Assembly (NCBI GenBank): GCA_963575645.1
Contig: OY754464.1
Span: 496,001-560,000 of the forward strand
Reading direction: 5' to 3'
Length of the DNA: 64,000 bases
Source of the DNA: Xanthostigma xanthostigma
Lineage: Eukaryota; Arthropoda; Insecta; Raphidioptera; Raphidiidae
A program made the position numbers and the translations under genes. Under the pieces are notes generated by a model that saw nothing but the letters and a program-made list of their open reading frames with translations, was not told where the DNA came from and did not search any database. Of this stretch, positions 14,501-26,500 are shown piece after piece (position 1 is the first letter of the stretch; each line of letters starts with the position of its first letter).

Positions 14501-17500
14501 ACCCGCCATCTTGTTTTTTTCATTTTCGTATATTGTTAATAGGACTGAACACGCACGCTTACGATCAGCTTGATCGGAGATTTTTTTTAAATTTGTATGG
14601 CGGCCATTTTGAAATTCGCCATATTTGCTTTTCATTATAGCGGCAATTCAAATACACACTCTGTGAAAATTTCAGCTCTCTATGTACCTATTACGATCCA
14701 TGAGATACAGCCCGCTGACAGACAGACGGACGGACAGCGGAGGATTATTAATAGGGTCACCCTTCGAGCACGGAACCCTCAAAATGATGCGTTTGTCATA
14801 AATGTTCGAACATTCAATGTTCAAAAATTTCTTTAGACGCGACTTGAGAGTAACTCAGATTTTTAAAAATTACTCGTGTGCTGTTATCCTATCGGGAGCC
14901 TGCAATTTCTTTTTGATCGGCCTGTATGTGTGTGTATGTTGTGTACAATTGTAATATTGGACCACTGGGAACAATAATTGTTATCGGCATTGGCGTCGGG
15001 CGGATTGGAAACGATTCTAACGATTATTTCTTTGTCGTTATATGGCGGCCATTTTAATGTGATTCCCAACCTGATTCATGGCTACGATGATTTTAACTGG
15101 AGATGTAACTTTAACCCTAAACTGATATTACCTAAACTGTCATCTTATGTTTTGCGAAATTATAACAGACAGACTTATATAGTACTAATGGCCCGGCCCG
15201 GCTTCGCCCGAATTTGTAAATTTCCACCGTTTTTTTTTCGACTTACGTTGCAAAATTGGTCTCCACGAAAAGCGCTTTCATTTTAACGTGATACTATAAT
15301 AGCCTATGTCTATCCTGAAGGTCCTTTCTAAATATTGGTGAAAACATTTTTGAAATCGCGATGAGTAGTTTCGGAGATTACCTCCTACACCCAAACTTAC
15401 TAAAACCTCTTTATAATATTAGTATAGATTAGAAGATTGAAAAGGAAGAATCCTGGTGGCATAGGATCGATGAAACAAAGCAAATACTGAAGGTTTTTAT
15501 TGCATTTTATTGTCTGAAGTTTCGGCAATCTTTATGCCATCTTCGGAGAATCAATGCTGTCTGTTTTCTCAGAATTGTTGTTATGTATAAAATAAATTAA
15601 AATATAAAATGTCATCCAAAGGTATTAAAATTACTATTTTTCTTGAAAAACGACTTGATTTTTACTAAAAACTGTATAAATGTGTCTATGTTACTTGTTT
15701 CATCGATCCTATGCCACCAGGATTCTTCCTTTTTGATCTTTCAACATTGAAACAGGATCATCATCACTCTAAATTATTAGAGTTATTTTTTCACAATTAG
15801 TATAGATTATTATGAATTTTGTTGGGAAAGTAAGAAAAGAATTTGAAACTTTCTCTTCTTTACAGACCGTTATTGAAACAAATCAAAAACTCGGCTGAAT
15901 CTCATATAGTTCTGGACTGTTCCACGGAAAGAATATATGACGTGCTCAAACAGGCTCAACAAATTGGAATGATGAGCGATTATCACAGTTATCTCATCAC
16001 GTCTTTGGTACTTAGACTCATTGATTAAACATATTATCATATGTTTATGATTGCAAAAACAATCAACACAAGCATTAAGGACTAAGGTAGTTCACTCGCG
16101 AAACGGCTTTTCTTAGGAATTTAATACAGTTGAATGGTAAGGTTAATAATAATAATTTTCACCTCCAAATTAAAAATAGACATATTGCTGGCGGAATTCC
16201 GGGAGGTGTAACTTTTCTATAGGAAATTTCCTGCTCCTTGAGAATCTTTCTTGTGATTTCAATAGTTTTTGAGATATTTGCAAAAAACCATATCCTCTTT
16301 TTGTTTTACTAAAATGTTTATAATAATTTAATAATAATGCGTTTAACGTCCGTATCTCGACTTCATGTCGTAACAGACGCCATTCGCACCATTACTATTT
16401 TTTAACTACCACACTTCCCGTTATTTTCTATAATTTTTAAACTTCAACTAAATTAATAGCAATGGGCGAATGAAGGAATTTTTAGGAAATTAGGATAAGG
16501 TTGGCAAATTTTGAGCATAGGAGTTTGACAGGTAATCGGCCATGGCCTTGAATAAGGAACCATCTCGATATTTATCTGGAATTGTTGAGGGAAACGATGA
16601 AAAACCTCAACAAGATAGTCGGTACAGGAATTACCGTTTCTCGGCGAGAGGCAGTGGGAAAAACTCCCAGCGACATCTATCCCCGCCGGGATTCGAACCC
16701 GGTACCTCCTAAATGCAGGTCTAGTGCTCGCACTACTAGGCTACACCGCTCGGTTACTAAAATGTCTATAACTTTTTGCAATTTTTTCGTCCCCCACTTT
16801 CAAAAAGTTTCTAAATGTCATTCCGAATGGAATGACACCATGATCATAATTTTCGGCGAAGGACGACTGGAATTCATCAAAAAGGGACATGTGAACTAGA
16901 CTATAATATCAAAGCTTAGATGTGTTGGGTACAGTCTCTAACAAAAATGCACGGAACTGTTGCTGCTATGTCGCGAGTGAACTACCTTAATTTTTTACTC
17001 TTGAATGTTACAAAATGGCTTCGTCGGCGATCGGATCAAAAGAAATAACAGTTTTCAATATTAATTTTTCCAAGGATCTGCACAGCGTCGACTTGGAGGA
17101 ATTTAAATATGGCGGAACCAACATCACTGCATTCCGTCTTGTTGATCCGGAAAAGCCGGAAATACAAAAGGCGGTGAAAGATTGGGTGTACGGGGAGGCT
17201 CGCTACGGACGGAAACTCGATCTCGGCACTACGAGCCAGCGGGTAAGACGACGTCTCCGGTTTTTATTTTATTATTTTTTTTTTGTATTTTAACTAGAAT
17301 TCATAAATTCAAGTTCTTAACTTTGCGGTCACAAGGCAAGAGGGCTCATGTCTTATTTTTTGGCATTTTATATGCTTTTATTTAGTTTCACATTTCTGTA
17401 ACCTTAATATCAACCCGTTCTGAGAGATTTCAATTTTGAAAATGTTTGCGATTTTCTTTACAGGGGGGTGCCGACTTACAATTTTTCATTTTCAAATAAG

Positions 17501-20500
17501 TGCAGTATCTCCCGGAAATTGGTAAAATATATAGTCGAAAAGAACTTAATCTTATGCAAAAAATCATGCTGAATCGAATAGCTAGAAGTCTGTAGCTATT
17601 GTAGTTTTCAAGTTATAACGTTTTAAATTTTTTCAATATAAAATTATAAAAACGCGTCTAACTCCTAAAGCAAAAGAGATACATAGTTGTGGGTAGTCTC
17701 ATTGGACTCAGTGTGATTTATTCCATAAGTATGGTTAATATTAACCGTATCGGAAGGCTTTTAGTATCGTAAACAGTCGCCGATCTGCGAAAACATCGAT
17801 AAACTTCAATTTTTTCAATTTTCTGAATAAAATATGTCTCGGATTTACTTGACCTTAAAGAAAAAAGTCCGCTGAATCGACTGAGCGCAAGCGCAGAACG
17901 GTATCTCTTCAGGTTTCGAAGTAATGGCCATTTGAAAATTTCAAAAAATTATAAACTCGAATATCTTCGAAACGAAACAAGATACATGACTGCGCCTGTG
18001 CTCATTGGATTCAGCGTGTCAAAATCTACCAGGTAACCTTAATAGCAACCCGTTCTGAGTGCCACGTCTACTTGTCTACTGCTGGGTTGCAGAAAGGATT
18101 GTCAAAAAAGATCATTTGACAACGGTCGGGTCCGCTAATATTAGTATAGATATGTAAATCTTTTTTTTATTTACTATAAAAAATTTCGAATTTTAATAGC
18201 CTTTCAAAATGGCGTTAAAACGAAATTCATTTAGATTTCTCAAGACACCTTCTTGACACGAGAGTCTAAAAAGACTATATAGTTGAACAAAATTCTGACA
18301 TAAGCTCTCTTGTCTCTTGGCCAAGGAATTATTGCTGTGTGTATATAATATTATGTAGGTGGAATAGTAAAAAGGAATGATTTTTTTTTATTCTAATCAT
18401 ATTTTACTTTACTGTCCTTTTTCTTATTTCTGCGGATTACAAACAGTGGTGGATGACGTTGTTTTTTTTTTTTGGGAGTTTCGTTATAAATATTAATAAA
18501 CATATTCACTTGGTTATATTGACTAAAAAAATAATAAAAATACAGTTTTGCAATAAGATTTTAGGTATTATTTTTACAATCGTTTAGCAGTAATTTGTTT
18601 GGCGGCAACAATTATTAACGTTTGGCATTTTTTATTTTAGTAAATTCAAAAAAATTTGGAGGTCTACTTAAAAAAAATCCCCTCTATTATTGGGAGAATA
18701 TTTGTTAGATTATTATTAAAGATGCTTATTCGATTGTAATAAAAACATTTTTTTCGACAAATAAAGACCCTGAAATTGTAAAAGAAAATGTTTATTTTTA
18801 CTCCCCGTAGGTGTTCAAAATAGAGTGATTTCATTGCACTAATTATATATTAATTGCGCTGCTTTAATTTTCAGGAAAACATCACATTTATAAAGGTATG
18901 TGATATAGTTTCTTGACTTAAGACCGCTGCACACGAGGCTAGAAACACTGTCTGGCCGATAGACTGAGCACGAAGCTGGGAATGACGTCACTGCAGGCTC
19001 ACCTGCTATCTCACAAGATAGATTTTAAAATTAGAACAGGGGCTATTTTCCTTGCTAGGTAAGATCAAGAACCAATCAGGAAGCAGTATCTTGTCACGTG
19101 GGCGACTTGAACAAACGCCCACAAACCAGCATGGCGTCATTCTGCCCAGAGTCAGACAACAGACACGTTTTGCTCTGTGTTTATATTTGAACTGTCACTG
19201 CGCGCGCACCAGATTTATTCACAAAACACGCTTGAAAATATATCTCGTGTGAAGTGAGCATATAACAGCAATCAAGAAAACCAGCGCCAGAAAACTAGTA
19301 GGTAAATCTAGCAAGGAATCTAGCAGCGTTTCTAGCCTCGTGTGCAGCGGCCTTTATATACGATCTGAAGTCGTTTTGCATGTAATTAATTATACAAACT
19401 ATTTATTCCTGTTTTTGTGCAATGTGCATTCAGTAACGCTTATATATATTTGATGCAGGCGGAAACAGCGTTAATGTATGACGCTGTTCATTTATTTGCT
19501 AAAGCGCTGCACGATTTAGACACCAGTCAACAAATTGACATAAAGCCGTTGAGCTGCGACGCTGTTGACACCTGGCCTCACGGATACAGTCTGATTAACT
19601 ACATGAAGATTGTAAGTAATCTTTATAGTAAGTAATTTTTAGACAGTGAATGCGAATATTCAGTTTTCAAGTCTAGCGTGACTTGTCCAAGGTTAAAATT
19701 TGCCGCAAGTCGCACGCACACATTTGTAGTGGTTCTGGGTACTAGATTGATTTATTAATACTACTTAAATCTAAAGCGTTTTTACCTAATATTAAAGTAT
19801 AGGCTGATAAAAGAAGCAAAGTTACGTTAGCGAAAAAACTGGTTATTTTTTAAAAAAGGAGTAAAAAAACGTTTCTGATAAAAATAAAGAAATTAATATT
19901 TTTGGTCATATTTAATATTATTTTTACATTAAAAAAATATTACTTTTTCCTGATATTAATCTGAGCAAAAATATGCCCCTTTCATTTATTTATCGTGAAT
20001 ATACATATGCGATTTATTTTTAGGTTGAAATGAAAGGTTTAACTGGAGTGATTAAATTTGATCATCAGGGATTCAGAAGTGATTTCATGTTGGATATAGT
20101 AGAATTGAATAAAGAGGGCTTAAAAAAGATCGGCACATGGAACTCGACTGAGGGTGTTAATTTGACAAGATCTTATGGCGAAGTGTACACGCAAATTGTT
20201 GAAATTTTACAAAACAAGACTTTCGTTGTTACTACTATTTTGGTAAGTGAAAGCTACTTATTGCATCTTTGGTACAAAAAATTACAGCCAATTGGGCGAC
20301 AGGACCATTCCAATTTATATACAGATAAAATTGTCGTGTTATTGCATTTTAGAGTTCTCCGTATTGTATGCGGAAGGATTCGAGTGAAAAGTTGACCGGC
20401 AACGATCAATTCGAAGGCTACGCTATCGATTTGATCCACGAGATATCGCGCATCCTCGGCTTCAATTATACGATTCGGCTAGCTCCGGACGGTCGGTACG

Positions 20501-23500
20501 GCTCTTTAAATAGAAACACAATGGAGTGGGACGGAATGATCAAGGAGCTTCTGGATCAGCGTGCGGATCTCGCGATTGCCGATTTGACCATCACCTATGA
20601 CAGGGAACAGGCTGTCGATTTCACGATGCCGTTTATGAATCTAGGCATCAGCATTTTGTACAGGAAGCCGACCAAACAGCCGCCGAATCTTTTCTCTTTT
20701 CTGTCGCCCTTGTCGTTAGACGTGTGGATTTACATGGCGACGGCCTATTTAGGCGTTTCGGTGTTGTTGTTTATCTTGGCAAGGTAAAATAAAACTTATT
20801 TCATACTATTTTAAAGCCAGAATCCCTCGACAAATATTTGCCGTTTAAAGGGATGAATGAATGAAAAAAATAAGGGTTATGCTTAATAGCCCGTTATGCA
20901 CGTCATCGTAAAAGAATATTTATGCTCCCCCTTCCTGAATCTAGTCCTCCTCATGAACTCCAGAAGATTAGTGACTAGATTGTCCTGAGGAATTACTCTG
21001 CTCTCATCAATGTATCCAAAGATGGTTGTTCTCCTGTAGGCTAGGGCCTCGTGTTCAAACAGTAAATGGTGGTGTACTTGTACAAATGTTTGTCGAAGGA
21101 CGGCATATTGACAAATCCACACACTGCACAATTTCTGGGCCAAAACTCCGTAACGTTCGGGATCAATCGATAATAGCCCCAATTAATAGAAACATTAAAA
21201 AAAATATTTCGACAATATTTGGTGGTTCACAAAACCGATTTTGCAATTTGTGATCTAATTTCAGTAGCTTCTAGAATTAACCGATAATAAAGTCCCAATT
21301 AATATAAAAATTAAAAAGAAAAATAAACGACATTTGGGTGTGCACAGGGACCGATTTCGCAATTTCTGATTTAATTTCAATAACGTCCGGAATCAACCGA
21401 TAAGCTAGTGACCCAATAAAATTAAAATAAAAAAATATTTGGTTTTTTTTTGGGTGTACAGGGACTGATTCCGTAATATTATTTCTGATCAAAATTCAAT
21501 AACTTTCGGAATCAACAGAGCCCCCAATTAATAGAAAAATGCAAAGGGATTTTTTCGACAATATTTAGGTTACGCTCCTAAAAACGGGAAAACAAAAGAG
21601 TACAGCCATTGATGTTACAGGTTTACACCTTACGAATGGCAAAATCCACATCCGTGCAATCCAAATCCGGATCACTTAGAGAACCAGTTCACGTTGTTTA
21701 ACTGTATGTGGTTCGCTATCGGTTCACTCATGCAGCAGGGATGCGACTTCTTACCAAAGTAAGTGAAAGCCGTATCATTGACCATTAATAGTTTTATATA
21801 TATGGTTACAGATTCAGCCCCTACGAATGGGACAACCCCCATCCTTGTAACGATGAACCAGATGTATTGGAGAACCAATTCAGTTTGTTAAACTCACTCT
21901 GGTTCACGATTGGTTCATTGATGCAACAAGGCTCCGACATAGCACCAAAGTAAGTTTCATTCATAACTACAGAATAAACTCTATATAGCGAACTTTTAAC
22001 GAAAAACTCTTTAAAGTTTAGACATTGTTGAGGTTTGCTTGGCTTACATTGTTACCCATATATTGAAACACAATAGTGAAACATTATTTAGAATGTGATC
22101 ATTTGTTTGTTGTAAAAAAATGCAAAAAACGACAAACAAAGATAACAGATTATTATATTGTTACGTAAATTTAGTCAAAATTAAAACCACTTATTCGGAA
22201 AATATCATACTCTTTTTTTTTACTCTCCGTTTAACGAAAATTCTTTATGACGCAATAAAATACCCGGTCCCCTCAATTTCGCTATATAGAGTTTACACTG
22301 TATTTGCAATCATACGTCTTTACGGCTGTCTGTCTCTTTGTCTGTTCATCTTTATTATTTTGGTGGCTAAGTCGAAACTTTGTTAAGCAATGATGACAAA
22401 AAACAGTCAATCATGAATGTACTTCATGAGCCGAGGGTTCCGTACATCATTCGCTAGAGTTTACGATATATTTCAAAGTTTTAGACATACAATTTTCGAA
22501 GAAAGGGAAATTTTAATTTTTAAAGTGAAACTTTTTAGCGACGTATTTTCACTAACGTTAAAGGGGAAATGATTCAGCGATCAGGAAATAAAAGAGAAAC
22601 TTTGGTAACGCAAAATTAAAGGACTGCCTAGTATAATTTTGAGAACTGTTATTTTCGGAACCAGTTCTTTCCCAGTATAAGTCCTAAAATAAATGCTGTA
22701 AATCACAGATTATAGACGCTAAACAACTAAGGTCAAGATTCTGATTTAGTGCCCTCAAAATTATGTTGGTTTTGCCGCTGGAATCGTTGCTGGGACTTGA
22801 GCTGGCTGGCGCGCTAGCTACCTGGATGGAAATGACGTCACTGCGGGCTCGCGTGCGTGGTCACAAATCGAATTTCAAAAATTAGAACCGGGACTATTTT
22901 TCGTGCTTGTTTGTCTGCTTGTTGTGAGCAACAACCAATCAGGAAACAGTATCTTGTCACGTGGGCAAACGCCCGCAAACAAACATGACGTCATAGCGTG
23001 TGTTCTGTTCAGAGATAATAAACGTTCATTTTTGTTAACATTCGAACTGTCACTGCGCGCACACCAAACCCATCTACAAAGCCAGTTTCAATACACGTAT
23101 CGTGTGAAGCGAATACTAAAAGCCATCACGAAACCCAGCGTCACAGCACGCTTGAAACCCAGCAAGGAATCTAGCGGCAAAATCAGCCTCGTGTGCAGTT
23201 GCCTTGACTCAACTAATTAATACTGTTTTATTATTTTCAGGGCTGTGTCCACAAGAATGGTGGCAGGGATGTGGTGGTTTTTCACTCTTATCATGATTTC
23301 TTCTTACACGGCTAATCTTGCCGCGTTTTTAACAGTCGAAAGAATGGACTCGCCGATTGAAAGTGCCGAAGACTTAGCCAAACAAACCAAAATCAAATAC
23401 GGAGCCGTAAGGGCCGGTTCTACAGCTGCTTTTTTTAGAGTACGTTCCTTATAATTTTGCTTATTCGTTAAAAATACGTATAGTTGTTAAAAATCCAGTA

Positions 23501-26500
23501 TGAAATAAGCGCAGTTGAAGTAAAACTTCTTTTAATTTATTTTTATCACTCTCACTTCTTGGGAAATATTCACTCACAAATCGTTCAAGATGGTTTCTAC
23601 GATGGCGTCATCTGTCAGTCGATGTCTTTAAATAGCGGAAACCGATCACAAAATTCGTTTGCCTTCGTAGCTATGTTTCAATTTTCATTCAAATGGTTTC
23701 TACAATGTCTCCATCTAGCTGTAGATGTCTTTAAATAGCAGGAACCGATCACAAAATCGGTTTGTGTCCGTAGTTATGTTTGAACTTTCGTTCAAGATGG
23801 TTTCTACGATGCCGCCATATAGTTTTAAATAGCGTAAACACGTAGCTTCCATCCGAAAAGAATATCTGAGTTACTCTTGAGTCGCACCTAACGAAGTTTT
23901 ACTTCAAAAATGTTTAATGTATTTTTCTGTTTCGATAAACGAATTGGTAACAGCTTGATTTTACTGTACAATTTTAGGATTCAAATTTTACAACATACCA
24001 ACGGATGTGGTCGTTTATGGAGTCGTCGCGTCCGTCTGTCTTCACTTCAAGTAACGTGGAGGGTGTCGAAAGGGTGATCAAAGGAAAGGGGTACTATGCC
24101 TTCCTCATGGAATCGACATCGATAGAATACGTGATAGAGCGCAACTGCGAGCTGACTCAGATCGGCAGTTTGTTGGATTCGAAAGGATACGGTATCGCTA
24201 TGCCGCCAAGTAAGAACCACATAATATCTATACTATTAGCGGTCCCGCCCGGTTTCACCCGGGTGCAAAAGAACGAATGGGGGGGAGGAACATGTGTACG
24301 CACGTTTACCGAGATTAATATTGTGTCCTTTCATGATGATCGGAGTTACCGTTCAAAAGTTTTTGTCGGAAGAACAAATTTTGAGTTACATTTTTCATTG
24401 CGGAGCCGCGGGTAACGGCTAGTAATATATAAAACTGTACAGAGTAGATAACTTGGCGTTTGACGAAATAGCAGGTTGGATTATTTTTTTCAGATTCACC
24501 ATTCAGAACAGCCATTAGTGGAGCAGTTTTAAAATTACAGGAAGAGGGTAAAACGCACATATTGAAAACAAGATGGTGGAAGGAAAAGCGCGGAGGGGGA
24601 ACGTGCAGAGTAAGTTGATGTTTTAAGACTTTTAGAACATAATTCGGAGGTAGGTACGTAACAAACAGGCGAGTAATCAAGTAACATTGAGTCAAGTCAG
24701 AGAAATCGTACATTATTCTAAAGCCAGCCAATAAGATGACAGGATTATCCCTACTTAAAAAATATTGACATTTGACATGTAATAAATAAAATTGAATCAT
24801 CTGTTATTCTTACAAAAAGGTTGAAGATATTTTTCTTGCAATTTTCAATAGAGCTCCGAAGATGACAAAAATAATTGTCAGCATAATAAATGCAATTTCT
24901 ACCATAGAAGGTATTGCTTTTTTTCTGATTCCGTGATCATCCCAACATTATAATCAACCAAGGATCATAATCATCTCTTCGTTGAGATAAGTTTTCGTCA
25001 TGATGATGCCTTTAAGATATTTCGTTGAACTCAATATGTTATTTTTGCCATTTAAAATTGTTAGTTCTTACACTTTTGGGTAAATCCTGTTCTCAAGGTC
25101 ATATACATAGCGAATAGGTCTATATATGCGAAAGCCAGTTCGAGTTGTATCGTTCTTTTTATTTCTTGTTTTCTTCTTCTTCGTTCAAACACTAACGAAA
25201 AATGTTTTGAAGGACGATACAACCAAAAGCGGCAGCGCAGCCAACGAATTGGGCTTAGCGAATGTCGGCGGCGTGTTCGTGGTGTTGATGGGCGGCATGG
25301 GCGTCGCTTGCGTGATTGCCGTCTGCGAGTTCGTCTGGAAATCGCGCAAGGTCGCCGTGGAAGAGAGGGTGAGCGGCATTCTAAACGACACGTAGCTATA
25401 AGCCACCTGCGACCTCGTCGAGAGGCGCAAACATTTGCACATGCTGAACTGAAATCAAATTGTTCAAACGACAGTCATTGCGTAAGACACAAGGGAAAAA
25501 TTATCTAAACATATATATCTAATATTAAAATTATTTTTCTTGATGGCAGCTTCCTTTAAAGCTGTTGCACAACCTTGAATTCGCACGACTGAAATAAATC
25601 TATGTAGCTAGCAGTGACGGCTTATGGGTCTCAAGGTCGGTGAAGTGCAAGGAGAAGATTTGTGGTCGTTGATCGGATTCATTATAGGTATACCTAACAA
25701 TAGACGGATGGGCTCAATTATTCCGGCTCGATAATATAACTGTATCCACAGTGGACACAATTATGTCCAAAAATTTTGGGGAATGTTCTAAAAGAAAGTT
25801 GAAGGTACGCTTCACCTACTTTGCCCGAATAGCCGCCACTGGAAGTCAATTACGTCGTCTCTATAAGTCCATTTTTCAAGCACGAAGTCAAGGTCATGCG
25901 AATTCTTTTGTACTGTAACGGCAGCCTAAGGTTGCACCTGCATTAGAACCGTATTTCTCCCGAATGGGTGTCGGTCAACATTGGACGACATCGGAAGAAA
26001 TGTGAACACCAAGATTATAATGTTGTTGTCTACATGAGGAAGGAAAACATAGTTTCATTTCCAACGTAGACATCTACATTATAATCTTGGTGTTTGCTTT
26101 TCTTCCAATGTCAGCCGACATCCGATGAGGAGAAATACGGATCTAATGTAGATGTAGCATAAGGTCTATTTTAGATGGAAACATCATTGTTTGACCTTGA
26201 GAATAACCGGTATTTTTTGCGTACGACGTTTTAATGTTTCATCTATGGCAAAATTCTAGTTCCTAGGTAGTAATCTGAGAACTTCAGAGCCGGGGATAAA
26301 CATTTTGGCGCCCCTTTCTGTTTTTAGTTCGTCTTGCCATCAAAATTTATGCAGTTGGGATTTGACATTGAAATGCGACAAGCACATTTTGCTATACTTG
26401 TCACCAGATGTCATAGCGGTAAATGTGAAATCCTAATAACCAAAAATTTTTAGTATTTTTTTTATTACTTTGATGTCAAAATGGCTTCCGTCTAAAATGA

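Noticed and set aside
21672-21878. Minus-strand ORF across the pore exons
   Set aside because: Antisense shadow of conserved coding exons.
24315-24800. 161-codon minus-strand ORF
   Set aside because: Runs antisense through a gene 1 exon and a Helitron-like element, with no family features.
25425-25508. Mini-exon as the main C-terminus of gene 1
   Set aside because: At first it looked like a kainate tail, but the exon at 31617 matches far better and has a strong acceptor. Kept only as a possible minor form.
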